Made by a program: the position numbers and the translations under genes
Source: Nordella sp. HKS 07
GTDB taxonomy: Bacteria; Pseudomonadota; Alphaproteobacteria; Rhizobiales; Aestuariivirgaceae
Assembly: GCF_011046735.1 (NCBI RefSeq)
Contig: NZ_CP049258.1
Location: forward strand, 868,001-932,000
Length of the DNA: 64,000 nucleotides
Direction: 5' to 3'
Shown here: in pieces, positions 27,056 to 35,905 of the stretch
Layout: each line of letters begins with the position of its first letter
Position numbering within the stretch: the first letter of the stretch is position 1
The notes under the pieces: generated by a model
Seen by the model: the letters and a program-made list of their open reading frames with translations, nothing else
The model's database searches: none
What the model was told of the DNA's origin: nothing

Positions 27056-28909
27056 CTATCTGATCGTCAGGCGCCGCTTCTGGCGCAGGCTCTCTTCCGC
27101 AAAGCCTGCGACTTCCACCATCTGACCTTTTTTCACCGCGAGCTTGATCCGGTGCTTGCCGTCGCCCGGAATGCTGTGGGGGAAGCCGGCGGGATGGCCG
27201 TCGACGAAGAGGTCGACCTGCTCGATCCCCGCGGTCTCGACCTCGATGCCGCCCGCCGCCTGCCGGACATTCATCCGCGTCCAGGGTTGAGCCGCGAGCA
27301 TCTCGGCGCATTGTTCGATGAGATCGCGGTTGCCATTGAGGATATCGGTGCCGGTCATGACATAGGGCTGGCCCACGACGCCGCCATCTTCGATCAGCGC
27401 GCCGTCGGCCGGTCCCGAGCGTACCGCGCGCCGTATCGCCATGGTAAAATCGACGCCGTCCGGCAGCCGCGGCAGCAAAATCTTAGCGGGGCGCAAGGAA
27501 TCGGCGAGATCCCGCGCCGACCACACATTGGCGCCGCCAGCACCCGTCGCCTGACCGACGCAGACCAGAGGGCCTATGCGATTGTCGACGATGCCGGCTG
27601 AGAAGAGATCTCCCGACGAATAGGTATTGGCGTCGGCGATGGCCACGACCGGCCCGCCATAGCGCTGGCCGAGATTGTTGCATTCCTCCGGCGGCGTGAT
27701 CGGGATATGGCTCGAATAGGGCTCGCCGGTGTTCTCCGCGCTGTCGAGCGACTCCGACCACGCGCCAAGGTCGTCGCGGTTGAAGACGGCGCGCGCCATC
27801 GCCGCCGTCGTCGCCGTGGCGCGCAGAGCGAACTTGGTCGGCGTCACCGGATGCGGCGTGAAGATCTGGAGAAGCCGCTCGGCCGCCCAGATCAGCCCGC
27901 CCGGATTGCCTCTGACATCGATGATGAGGCCGCGATCCGGCAAATCCTGCACGAGCGTCGACACGGCATCGATGAAGGCCTGATCATCGTCGACATTGAA
28001 ACTCCAGATCCGCAGATAGCCGAACTTGCCCTTGCTCGTCGTGACGGTGCTGGCGGTCAGGAAATCCGCGAACTGGGTCGCCATCCGCTGCTTGCCGGCG
28101 CGGACTTTCGCGACCTTCTTCTCCGCCTGCCACAGGGCATGGTTGAAGCGGAATTTCTTGGCCCGCCGTACCGCTTCGGCGCCCAGATGGATGCTGCGCT
28201 TGAAGCGCGTGGCGAGCGCGTCGCGCTCGCTGTTGGGAGCCAGATCCGGGTCGAATATCTCCCAGTGCAGCCTTATGCTGCGCGGCTGATTTTCGTTATC
28301 GATATAGTCGATGTCCACCCATTCCTCATTGGGTGGCGGACGATACTCCAGTGCCCTGAAGGTGAGCGACTCGAGCGACCGGGCGCGCCTGGAATCGGGC
28401 CGGCCGCCGGTTTCCACATCGGCATGTAGATCGACCGCGCGGCTGAAGGGGATGCCGTTCCAATGGGTGATGTGGACGTTTTCCTCGAAATGCTTGTCCT
28501 TGACGGTGCGCGTGTCCACTTTCGAGACGATATAGGTCGTGTCGTCCAGGGGACCGTAGCTTTCGATAAGGAAGGGCAGGCTCGCCACGATGTTCTTCTG
28601 CGTCCACGGGCCCTGATACTGCGTATGCGCGTCGCGCAGCCGGCTGATGATCGTCGTCATCTCGCGGTGGAACTGGGTATCGTCGATCTGGGTCAGCTGC
28701 TGGCGCAGGCTCACCAGGGCCCGGATGACATCGAAGCCATAAAGCGAGCGCTTGAGCGGCAGATGAACATAGAGCTCACCGAGCACCAGCATCAGCGTGT
28801 CCAGCACGTCGAGCCGCTCGGCCCAGCTGAGCTTGGCGACCTGGGGCACGATGTCCTCGGTGCGGATCTGCGTTTTGCCTGTGGCCCGCCGGCGGGCTGC
28901 CCGTTTCAT
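27056..28909 (-). CDS. S41 family (C-terminal processing type) peptidase, no signal peptide
   Basis: 617 aa. The C-terminal half has the S41 fold: GLIIDVRGNPGGLIWAAERL and the nucleophile Ser in ADANTYSSGDLFSAGIVDN. The N-terminal 250 residues (TEDIVPQVAKLSWAERLDVL, then FHREMTTIISRLRDAHTQYQ) resemble the helical lead of other S41 proteins; no PDZ domain is obvious and no signal peptide or lipobox is present, so it is predicted to be cytoplasmic. The ATG (28909-28907) overlaps the amidohydrolase stop as ATGA, so translation is coupled. The same frame runs on upstream to 30031, but that part is the shadow of the amidohydrolase. Confidence 0.75.
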   Translation of the reverse strand: MKRAARRRATGKTQIRTEDIVPQVAKLSWAERLDVLDTLMLVLGELYVHLPLKRSLYGFDVIRALVSLRQQLTQIDDTQFHREMTTIISRLRDAHTQYQGPWTQKNIVASLPFLIESYGPLDDTTYIVSKVDTRTVKDKHFEENVHITHWNGIPFSRAVDLHADVETGGRPDSRRARSLESLTFRALEYRPPPNEEWVDIDYIDNENQPRSIRLHWEIFDPDLAPNSERDALATRFKRSIHLGAEAVRRAKKFRFNHALWQAEKKVAKVRAGKQRMATQFADFLTASTVTTSKGKFGYLRIWSFNVDDDQAFIDAVSTLVQDLPDRGLIIDVRGNPGGLIWAAERLLQIFTPHPVTPTKFALRATATTAAMARAVFNRDDLGAWSESLDSAENTGEPYSSHIPITPPEECNNLGQRYGGPVVAIADANTYSSGDLFSAGIVDNRIGPLVCVGQATGAGGANVWSARDLADSLRPAKILLPRLPDGVDFTMAIRRAVRSGPADGALIEDGGVVGQPYVMTGTDILNGNRDLIEQCAEMLAAQPWTRMNVRQAAGGIEVETAGIEQVDLFVDGHPAGFPHSIPGDGKHRIKLAVKKGQMVEVAGFAEESLRQKRRLTIR

Positions 28910-30441
28910 CGGTAGAACTCCGCGAGGCCGTCCAGCAATCCGCCGTGGAAGCCGCGACCGGTGATGTCGGCGAAGAATTTCTTGTCGTGAACGAGGGAGC
29001 TGAGCGGCGGGATGACCACCTTGTCGGCATGATCCCTTATGTTCCCGGCGAAGGCGCCGCCGCCGGTGGGCATATCGAGCGCCAGGAGCAGCGGCGCGTT
29101 GGGGGAATCGAGCGGGCCGGCATAGGCCCGCAACCGTGCCTCGGCCCGGGTCAACGCGGTCTTCGGATCGGCGATCACCGCCTTGAGAAGCTTGGTGAAC
29201 TCCTCCCATTTCCAGGGTTTGTCCGGGGCATCGGGATTGGCGATGGCGAAGCGCCGGTCCTTGCCGGCGAGCCTGAATTTGGCGCTGGGCCGCCCGGCCT
29301 TCTGCATCAGGCTCGGATTGCCGTAGCGCGCCAGGCCATCGATAACGACGAGAGCGATATCGGCTTCGGTCGCCTCGATCACTTGTGTCCATACAGGCTT
29401 GTCGCCGGCCGACTTGATCACCGTGATATCGGCGAATGCGCCCTTGACGAGCCGGCCGATCGCTCTCTTCCAGCAGCGCGTCAGCACATCGCCCGGATTG
29501 CTGGTCATCATGGCGACGAGATCGCGGTCGCTGAGCCCGAGCCCATCCCTTTCGCTGACGAGCTTGGCCACCTTGATCTCGCCCAGGATGTTCTTGGTAC
29601 CGGATGGTCCCCAGTCGGATCCGATGCAGATGGCGACGCCCTGCCGCCGCGCCGCCTTGATATTGGTTGTCGAGCCATAGAGCCAAAGGTTGGAAAAAGG
29701 CGACCAGACGACGGCGCCCGCCTCGGCCTGGGGCCAGCGGGTCCAGTCGGCCTCGGCGAGCGAATTGCAATGGATGCCGATGAAGGTTTGGGTCAGGCAG
29801 CCGGCATTGGCGCTGTCGACGAATTCGCGCTTCACCAGCGATCCGACCGCCCCTTCGCCACAGTGATAGATGAAGCCGGCGCCGTTTCTCTGCGCCTGCG
29901 CCCGCTTCGCGAGTTCCAGGGGCTTCAGCGTAAGCGTCGAGGTGTAGATCAGGTCGCGGCTGGTGCCGCCTGCCGTCTCGTCGTCGATATTGCGCAGAAC
30001 CTGGACATGCTGGCGATTGGCGGTCGGCCATCCTTGCATGGCGGTGGTGCCGCCGACGAGTGCCCGCAGTTGCACATAGGCGAGCAGCGCCTCGGGCTCG
30101 GTTGCCGCGAGAGCCTTGGAGGGCCAGGTGATGGACGCCTGATAGCTGGGAGCGTTCGGCCAGCTGTCGTGATGGGCATAAGGCGTCGTGCGCGTCGGCT
30201 CGGCCCAGAGCGGCAGCGTATTGTAACCGATGTGATTATGCAGATCGATGAGACCTGGAAGGATGAAATCATTCCCCAGATCGATGACAGGGGCATTGGC
30301 GAAGCCGGCCGGCGCACCGCCGGCACCCTTGGCGATATGTTCTATGCTGCCGGTATCATTGAGGAAGACGCGGCCTTTGAATACCGCGTCGGGATCATTC
30401 GGGTCACAAGGCGCGACACGACCGGCAAGCACCAAGACCAT
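28906..30441 (-). CDS. amidohydrolase superfamily metal-dependent hydrolase
   Basis: 511 aa TIM-barrel hydrolase. Metal ligands are visible in order: DLHNHIGYN (HxH), YHCGEG, GIHCNSL and GSDWGPSG (Asp), the pattern of the chlorohydrolase/deaminase-type branch without a carboxylated Lys. N-terminal beta part VLVLAGRVAPCDPNDPDAVF and the terminal composite-domain residues are present. First gene of the three-gene operon with the S41 protease (ATGA overlap) and the UDG-like protein. Substrate unknown; the coupling with a protease hints at peptide or amide processing, but this is inference. Confidence 0.8.
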   Translation of the reverse strand: MVLVLAGRVAPCDPNDPDAVFKGRVFLNDTGSIEHIAKGAGGAPAGFANAPVIDLGNDFILPGLIDLHNHIGYNTLPLWAEPTRTTPYAHHDSWPNAPSYQASITWPSKALAATEPEALLAYVQLRALVGGTTAMQGWPTANRQHVQVLRNIDDETAGGTSRDLIYTSTLTLKPLELAKRAQAQRNGAGFIYHCGEGAVGSLVKREFVDSANAGCLTQTFIGIHCNSLAEADWTRWPQAEAGAVVWSPFSNLWLYGSTTNIKAARRQGVAICIGSDWGPSGTKNILGEIKVAKLVSERDGLGLSDRDLVAMMTSNPGDVLTRCWKRAIGRLVKGAFADITVIKSAGDKPVWTQVIEATEADIALVVIDGLARYGNPSLMQKAGRPSAKFRLAGKDRRFAIANPDAPDKPWKWEEFTKLLKAVIADPKTALTRAEARLRAYAGPLDSPNAPLLLALDMPTGGGAFAGNIRDHADKVVIPPLSSLVHDKKFFADITGRGFHGGLLDGLAEFYR

Positions 30442-30655
30442 GAGTGACCTCGACTGGTGATCGGTTCCGGATGTGCGTACGCCCCCGCACTGTTTTAATT
30501 ATACAATAAAACTTGCCCTCACGCCAGATGCCAGATGCCGCCGGCCCTTATCCCATCGTGACCGCTTTGTAATGCGCAATCGGCTTGCATCGACGGGCCC
30601 GCGGGGCCAGGATCGGTCGGGGAGCTGACCACAGCTTTTTTGCAGGGAGATCCCC

Positions 30656-31345
30656 ATGCCCAAGCAGGCCAGCATCGTTCTCGTGCACGGTTTTTGGGGC
30701 GGCGCCGCCCATTGGAGCAAGGTCATTCTCGGACTGTCCCGTTTAGGCCACAAGTCGGTCATGGCGGTGGAGAACCCGCTCACCTCGCTCACCGACGATG
30801 CCGGGCGCACGCGCAAGATGATCGCCCAGCAAAAGCAGCCGGTAATCCTGGTCGGGCATTCCTATGGCGGTGCGGTCATCTCGGAAGCCGGCGGCCAGCC
30901 CAACGTCGCGGGCCTCGTCTTCATCGCCGCCTTCGCGCCCGATGCCGGCGAAAGTCCCGGCGCCATAACCGCCAAGTCGCCGCCGGTCGCCGCCCCCAAT
31001 CTCGAGCCCGACAGCGACGGCTATCTGTGGATCAAGCGGGATAAATTTCATGAAAGCTTCTGCCAGGATCTTTCCGCCGACGAAGCCTTGGTGATGGCGG
31101 CGACGCAGAAGGCACCGCTCGCCAGCACCTTCGGCGACACGGTCTCGATGCCCGCCTGGAAGAAGAAACCGTCCTGGTATCAGATCTCCAGCGAGGACCG
31201 CATGATCGCGCCCGACAATCAGACATGGATGTCGGGGCGCCTCAAGGCTAGGAAAGTGGTGACGCTCAAGGCGAGCCATGCCTCGCTCGCCTCACAGCCG
31301 GACGCGGTGGTGGCACTCATCGACGAAGCCGTCGCCGCGGTCTGA
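30656..31345 (+). CDS. alpha/beta hydrolase
   Basis: 229 aa. N-terminal strand SIVLVHGFWGGAAHWSKVI with the oxyanion-hole HG, nucleophile elbow VGHSYGGAVISEAG (Ser) and a C-terminal His in TLKASHASLASQP complete the catalytic triad region. Similar small rhizobial hydrolases are annotated as general esterases. GGGAG precedes the ATG. It stands alone: divergent from the amidohydrolase operon and convergent with the GST gene. Confidence 0.8.
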   Translation: MPKQASIVLVHGFWGGAAHWSKVILGLSRLGHKSVMAVENPLTSLTDDAGRTRKMIAQQKQPVILVGHSYGGAVISEAGGQPNVAGLVFIAAFAPDAGESPGAITAKSPPVAAPNLEPDSDGYLWIKRDKFHESFCQDLSADEALVMAATQKAPLASTFGDTVSMPAWKKKPSWYQISSEDRMIAPDNQTWMSGRLKARKVVTLKASHASLASQPDAVVALIDEAVAAV

Positions 31346-31365
31346 GGCGCCCCGGCGCCTGAAGG

Positions 31366-31992
31366 TCAGCTTGCGTCGCGTGGAATCGTGGCCTGCATCG
31401 AAGGACGCTCGGCGAAGACCGCATACCAGGCCGCCAGGCGCGGGTGATCTTCCCGCCAGGGCCGGTGAGCGAAACGGAAGTCGAGATAACCCAGCGCGCA
31501 GCCGATGGTGATGAGGCCGATCGTCAACGGCCCCGACAGCGTCTCGACATGCTCCTCGAGCCGCGCCAAGGCGCCATCGACCTTGGTCATCTGCCCCTGC
31601 ACCCAGTCGGCCCATTGTCGGGCTTCCGGTCGCGCCGTCATTTCGTAGCGCGACAGCAAGGCGGCATCGAGCAGTCCGTCGCCCAGCGCCTGCAAGGTGA
31701 GCGCGCGCCAGCGCGCCTTCTGCTCGGCGGGAAACAGATGGCGGCCCGGCACGTTCGCGTCGAGATATTCGCAGATGACCCGGCTGTCGAAGAGAGTATC
31801 GCCCTCGGGCGTGATCGCCGCCGGGATCTTGGCCAGCGGATTGGCGAGCGCGATGCGCTCGTCGCGCTTCACCGGATGCGCGGCACTCGGCAGCTTTTCG
31901 ATCCCATCGGCAAGGCCGAGCTCATGCGCGGTGACCATGACCTTGCGTACATAGGGCGACGTCGGAGCGTAGAAGAGCTTCAGCATGGTCAC
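31366..31992 (-). CDS. glutathione S-transferase family protein
   Basis: 208 aa. N-terminal thioredoxin-like domain with KLFYAPTSPYVRKVMVTAHE and NPLAKIPAAI (cis-Pro) and DSRVICEYLDA (glutathione-binding Ser region), followed by the all-helical C-terminal domain (ALGDGLLDAALLSRYEM, GLITIGCALGYLDFRF). The GTG at 31992 overlaps the upstream gene's stop as GTGA; an ATG two codons in is the alternative. It is translationally linked to the GlcG/HbpS-like gene, suggesting a small detoxification or haem-related unit. Confidence 0.85.
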   Translation of the reverse strand: MTMLKLFYAPTSPYVRKVMVTAHELGLADGIEKLPSAAHPVKRDERIALANPLAKIPAAITPEGDTLFDSRVICEYLDANVPGRHLFPAEQKARWRALTLQALGDGLLDAALLSRYEMTARPEARQWADWVQGQMTKVDGALARLEEHVETLSGPLTIGLITIGCALGYLDFRFAHRPWREDHPRLAAWYAVFAERPSMQATIPRDAS

Positions 31993-32411
31993 GGCACCTG
32001 GTCCTCAGCACCGATGGCGGCGAGCGCGGCGCGCGCCACTTCGACATCCTGCGCGCCAGTGCCGGAGCCGACCCCGACCGCGCCGACGCAGAAGCCGCCG
32101 ATGATGATCGGCAGGCCGCCTTCCAGATTGGTGAGCCGGCCGCCGGCCGCGATGGCGAGTTTGATCTCGTTCTTGGGATCGAGCCTGGAGGTCGGCTGAC
32201 GGTGCGAGGCGGCGGTGATCGCTTTCGAGCGCGAGGTCTCGATCGACAGGAGCTTGGCGCCGTCCATGCGCAGGAAGGCCAGCAGATTGCCGCCGTCATC
32301 GACAACCGTGATGTTCTGCGGCACGCCGAGCTCATTGGCCTTCGCGACCGCTCCCGCCAGCGCCTTGAGCGCGCCCTCATGTGTCAGTTTCAACGCCGGT
32401 CTGGTCGTCAT
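31989..32411 (-). CDS. GlcG/HbpS family haem-binding-like protein (DUF336)
   Basis: 140 aa. VPQNITVVDDGGNLLAFLRM, then SRSKAITAASHRQPT and GGLPIIIGGFCVGAVGVGSG are the GlcG/HbpS pattern (PF03928). Some members bind haem or are encoded near glycolate oxidase; many are of unknown role. The ATG at 32411 is chosen because homology begins there; the frame opens at 32453. First gene of a pair with the GST. Confidence 0.85.
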   Translation of the reverse strand: MTTRPALKLTHEGALKALAGAVAKANELGVPQNITVVDDGGNLLAFLRMDGAKLLSIETSRSKAITAASHRQPTSRLDPKNEIKLAIAAGGRLTNLEGGLPIIIGGFCVGAVGVGSGTGAQDVEVARAALAAIGAEDQVP

Positions 32412-32574
32412 CTGGGTGTGATTCCTTGCATTTTGAGCATGACGATGAAGCACGCCACGTTGGCGATAAATTACTTTTCCTATTCCGTCTGGATCGGAAA
32501 ATCTTATTCAACATGCACGCCGCTTCAGCGCCATCTCGTCTAGACTCCGCGATGCCAAACGAAAGGTGAGATTG

Positions 32575-33189
32575 ATGCGACTGTTGCGCGCCGAGGGCTA
32601 TGAAGCCAAACCCTGGAAGAACGGCCAGGGCATCACGCGCGATATTCTCCTCTGGCCCGCCACGGACGAGTTCGATCTCCGGGTCAGCCTCGCCGATATT
32701 CCCCCTGCCAGCACCTTCTCCGCTTTCCCCGGCATCACTCGCCACATCACACGGATCTCAGGGAGCGCCACGACATTGATCTTCGCTGACGGCAGGGTCG
32801 AGCGGCTTGGACTCATGACGCCCCTGACCTTCGACAGCGGCGAGGCGCCCCATTGCGAGGCCTCCGGCGACGATGTGCGCGTCCTCAATGTCATGACGCG
32901 CGCGACTTCATGGCGATCGTCGGTGCGGCCGCTGGCGGCGGGCCGGCACCCGGTCGTTCTCGCGGAGGGCCATGCCGTGCTGCTCTTTGCCGTTGCCGGC
33001 GAATGGAGGGTGGAGGCCGGCAATACCAGCGTCAATTGCCTGCCCGGGGAGACCTTGCTGGCGGCAAGACCGGCTGCGATAACCCTGGTTGGCACGGCGG
33101 GTTGCGCCGCCCTTCTGGCCGATCTGGTCCCCGCCGCCGAAAGTCGGGACGCCCTATTCGCTTTTTTTGAAGCAACTGGCAGGAATTAA
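32575..33189 (+). CDS. hutD: HutD family protein
   Basis: 204 aa cupin-like protein of the HutD family (PF05962): EAKPWKNGQGITRDILLWPA near the N-terminus, RVSLADIPPASTFSAFPGI and DVRVLNVMTRA. HutD proteins are thought to limit histidine utilisation, possibly by binding formylglutamate or urocanate-like ligands. The first in-frame start is a GTG at 32566, but GAAAGGTGAG places the ribosome in front of the ATG at 32575. No hut operon is present here; an FGase-family enzyme is 29 kb away. The next gene starts 65 nt downstream. Confidence 0.85.
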   Translation: MRLLRAEGYEAKPWKNGQGITRDILLWPATDEFDLRVSLADIPPASTFSAFPGITRHITRISGSATTLIFADGRVERLGLMTPLTFDSGEAPHCEASGDDVRVLNVMTRATSWRSSVRPLAAGRHPVVLAEGHAVLLFAVAGEWRVEAGNTSVNCLPGETLLAARPAAITLVGTAGCAALLADLVPAAESRDALFAFFEATGRN

Positions 33190-33253
33190 TTATTTTCGCT
33201 ATCTAGCGTCCTCTCCTAGGCTTCCCGCAACCTCAAAAAACAGCGTGAAGACA

Positions 33254-34705
33254 ATGATCAGAACAGGTGAGCAATATCGTGAAGGCCTCCGCGATGGACG
33301 CGAGGTCTGGGTCGATGGGGAACGCGTCAAGGATGTGACCGGGCATCCGTCCATGAAGCCGATCATCGACATCCGCGCCCGCATGTATGACATGCAGCAC
33401 GACAACAGCCATGCCGAGACCCTCACCTACAGCGACGCGAACGGCACCCATTCGATCTTCAACCGCCTGCCCAGGGAACAGCAGGACTGGCACGACAAAT
33501 GGAAAGCCGTCGATACCGTCATCTCCGACATAGGCGGCGTCGTCACCCGCGTCGGCGACGAGACGGTCGGCGAGATGTGGTCGCTCTATGACGGCCAGGA
33601 CGTGCTCAACGAGATCGATTCGCAGTTCTCCGAGAATATCACCCGCCATATCCAGCGCGTCATCGAGACCGACGTCTTCCATGTCTCGGCCAATACCGAT
33701 CCCAAAGGCGACCGCTCCAAGCCGCCGCAGGAGCAGGACCCCGACATGATGGTCCATGTCGTCAAGGAGACCGACAAGGGCATCATCGTGCGCGGCGCCA
33801 AATACGAAACGGCGGCCGGCTATGCCGACCAGGCCTTCCTCAAGCCGACGGTCGGCGCCTGGACCAATGAGAAGCTGTCGAACTATGCGGTGGGCGGCAT
33901 CGTCAAGATGGGCGCGCCCGGCGTGAAGATGATCGCCCGCTCGGGCTTTGCCGGCAAGGGCAGCAAGGACGACTATCCGCTTGCCAACAAATATGACGAG
34001 GTCGACTTCCTGATGGTGCTCGACAATGTCCTCATCCCCTGGGAGGACATCTTCTTCTACCGGCACACCCGCGCCGCCGCCTATATCCGCGGCACGCTGC
34101 ACCGTTATTCGGCTTTCCCCTATACGCTGCGCCTTCTCTACGTCGCCGACATGATGATCGGCGCCGCTTTGTGGAATGCCAAGCAGACCGGTCTCGACAA
34201 GCTGCAGGCGGTGCGCGAGAAGCTCGCCGATCTCGTCTGCTACCGCGAGGGCATCAACGCCCATCTCACCGCCTCGATCGCGCTGGCGCAGAAGAGCCCC
34301 GGCGGGCTGCTGATGCCGCATCAGTCGATCCTCTATGCCGGCCGCATCCATGCCTGCGCCAATCTCCCGCAGATGATGCATATCGCGCGCGAATTGTGCG
34401 GCGGACAGATCTGCGTGACGCCGAGCGCTGCCGCCTTCAACAACGGCGACTCGAAGGACTGGCTGGCGAAATTCTACAGCCTCAACGATGCCTGGCAGGC
34501 GGAGGACCGTCGCAAGCTTCTGGCCTTCGCGCGCGACCTCTTGAATTCGGACTATGCCAATCACCGGCTGACCTTCGTCCAGTTCGCCCAGGCGCCGCAT
34601 TTCAACCATCTGGCCGCCACCTACAACGCCTTCGACTTCTCCGGGCCGCTCGATTTCGTGCGCCGGTCGGCCGGCCTGTCGGAGCGGGTCAACGGCTCGC
34701 TCTGA
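33254..34705 (+). CDS. 4-hydroxyphenylacetate 3-monooxygenase (HpaB) family flavin monooxygenase
   Basis: 483 aa oxygenase component of a two-component FADH2-dependent aromatic hydroxylase. The N-terminus (RTGEQYREGLRDGREVWVDG) and the central NYAVGGIVKMGAPGVKMIAR, VDFLMVLDNVLIPWEDIFFY and ICVTPSAAAFNN segments are those of the HpaB family. It needs reduced flavin from a separate reductase; none is adjacent, but a reductase fused to a ligand domain is encoded at 49290. The open frame begins at 33089 but homology begins at this ATG. First gene of a dense same-strand cluster (12 nt to the next gene), so it probably opens the catabolism of an aromatic or heteroaromatic compound. Confidence 0.85.
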   Translation: MIRTGEQYREGLRDGREVWVDGERVKDVTGHPSMKPIIDIRARMYDMQHDNSHAETLTYSDANGTHSIFNRLPREQQDWHDKWKAVDTVISDIGGVVTRVGDETVGEMWSLYDGQDVLNEIDSQFSENITRHIQRVIETDVFHVSANTDPKGDRSKPPQEQDPDMMVHVVKETDKGIIVRGAKYETAAGYADQAFLKPTVGAWTNEKLSNYAVGGIVKMGAPGVKMIARSGFAGKGSKDDYPLANKYDEVDFLMVLDNVLIPWEDIFFYRHTRAAAYIRGTLHRYSAFPYTLRLLYVADMMIGAALWNAKQTGLDKLQAVREKLADLVCYREGINAHLTASIALAQKSPGGLLMPHQSILYAGRIHACANLPQMMHIARELCGGQICVTPSAAAFNNGDSKDWLAKFYSLNDAWQAEDRRKLLAFARDLLNSDYANHRLTFVQFAQAPHFNHLAATYNAFDFSGPLDFVRRSAGLSERVNGSL

Positions 34706-34717
34706 CGGTCCTGGATC

Positions 34718-35905
34718 ATGACGCCGCCGGCATCGGCCACCATCCTGAAGGAGCTCGTCGGCTTCGCCTCGGTCAGCGCCAATTCGAATCTCGATATCAT
34801 CGCCTATGTCGAGGAGCGATTGGCGTCCCTAGGCATCGCGTCGCGGCGCCTACCCGACAAGATGGCCAAGAAGGCTTCCCTGCTGGCGACGATCGGCCCC
34901 ACCGATCGCGCCGGCATCGTGCTCTCGGCTCATACCGATGTCGTGCCGGCCAGCGAGCCTAACTGGTCGAGCCCGCCCTTTGAGGCATCGCTGCGCGACG
35001 GGCGGCTTTATGGCCGCGGCGCCTGCGACATGAAGGGGTTCATCGCCGCCATCCTGGCCCAGCTTCCGCTGCTTCATCGGGAAGCGAGCGAGACGCCGGT
35101 GCATCTCGCTTTCTCCTATGACGAGGAAGTGGGCTGCCGAGGCGCGCCGGATCTCGTCGCCGAAGTCGCGGGCCTGCCGGTGAAACCGGCGGTCTGCATC
35201 GTCGGCGAGCCAACCTCGCTTCAGATTGCCACCGCGCATAAGGGCAAGGTCGCCTACCGCATCACGGTCACGGGCCGGACCGGCCATTCGGCTTTGCCGC
35301 ATCGCGCCGCCAATGCGGTGACGGCGGCGGCGCGGATCGCCGCCATGCTGGGCGATCTCGCCGACGAGGTGGCGATTTCCGGTCCACGGGATGAGAGCTT
35401 CGATCCGCCCTATACGACTATTCATGTCGGATCGCTCCACGGCGGCTCGGCGCTCAATCTGGTGCCCGACCGCGCCGTGCTTGAATATGAGATCCGCAAC
35501 ATTCCAGATCGCGAAGGCGGTATCCCGGTCCTCTGCAGTCGTATCGAGGCGGGAATCGCCGCCGAGTGCCAGGCGTTGCGGAGATCGGCGCCCGAAGCCG
35601 ATATCCTGATCGAGGAGATCGTCGCCTATCCCCAACTCGCCACAGCCGCCGATCATCCGGCGGTCGCCGCCGTCGCGCGCCTAGCCGGCACGGAAGCAAG
35701 GCCAAGGACCGTCAGTTTCGGTACCGAAGCCGGGCTCTATGCCGAAGCGGGAATCCCGACCGTCATCTGCGGGCCGGGTGACATGACACGAGCCCACAAG
35801 GCCGATGAGTGGATCGGTCTCGATGAACTCGCCGCCACCGAGCGGATGCTCGAGCGCCTTGCCGGAAGGCTGCGCCAGCCGCTAGCGACATGGATGATCT
35901 CATGA
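34718..35905 (+). CDS. argE: acetylornithine deacetylase-like M20 metallohydrolase
   Basis: 395 aa zinc deacylase of the ArgE/DapE/M20 group. Metal and catalytic motifs are LSAHTDVVPA (His), RGACDMKGF (Asp), YDEEVGCRG (Glu-Glu) and GEPTSLQIA, with the dimerisation-domain motif TGRTGHSALP. ArgE removes acetyl from acetylornithine; because this copy lies between an HpaB-type hydroxylase and a quinone oxidoreductase, removal of an N-acyl or N-formyl group from a ring-cleavage product is equally possible. Its stop overlaps the next start as ATGA. Confidence 0.8.
   Translation: MTPPASATILKELVGFASVSANSNLDIIAYVEERLASLGIASRRLPDKMAKKASLLATIGPTDRAGIVLSAHTDVVPASEPNWSSPPFEASLRDGRLYGRGACDMKGFIAAILAQLPLLHREASETPVHLAFSYDEEVGCRGAPDLVAEVAGLPVKPAVCIVGEPTSLQIATAHKGKVAYRITVTGRTGHSALPHRAANAVTAAARIAAMLGDLADEVAISGPRDESFDPPYTTIHVGSLHGGSALNLVPDRAVLEYEIRNIPDREGGIPVLCSRIEAGIAAECQALRRSAPEADILIEEIVAYPQLATAADHPAVAAVARLAGTEARPRTVSFGTEAGLYAEAGIPTVICGPGDMTRAHKADEWIGLDELAATERMLERLAGRLRQPLATWMIS

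Noticed and set aside
28910-30031. Upstream extension of the S41 protease frame (991 codons in all)
   Set aside because: The extension is Arg-rich shadow sequence of the amidohydrolase; the S41 domain order begins only after 28909.
28945-30447. 500-codon plus-strand open frame
   Set aside because: Antisense of the amidohydrolase gene; the minus strand carries clear metal-binding motifs and the ATGA overlap with the S41 gene.
33233-34609. 458-codon minus-strand open frame
   Set aside because: Antisense of the HpaB-type gene.
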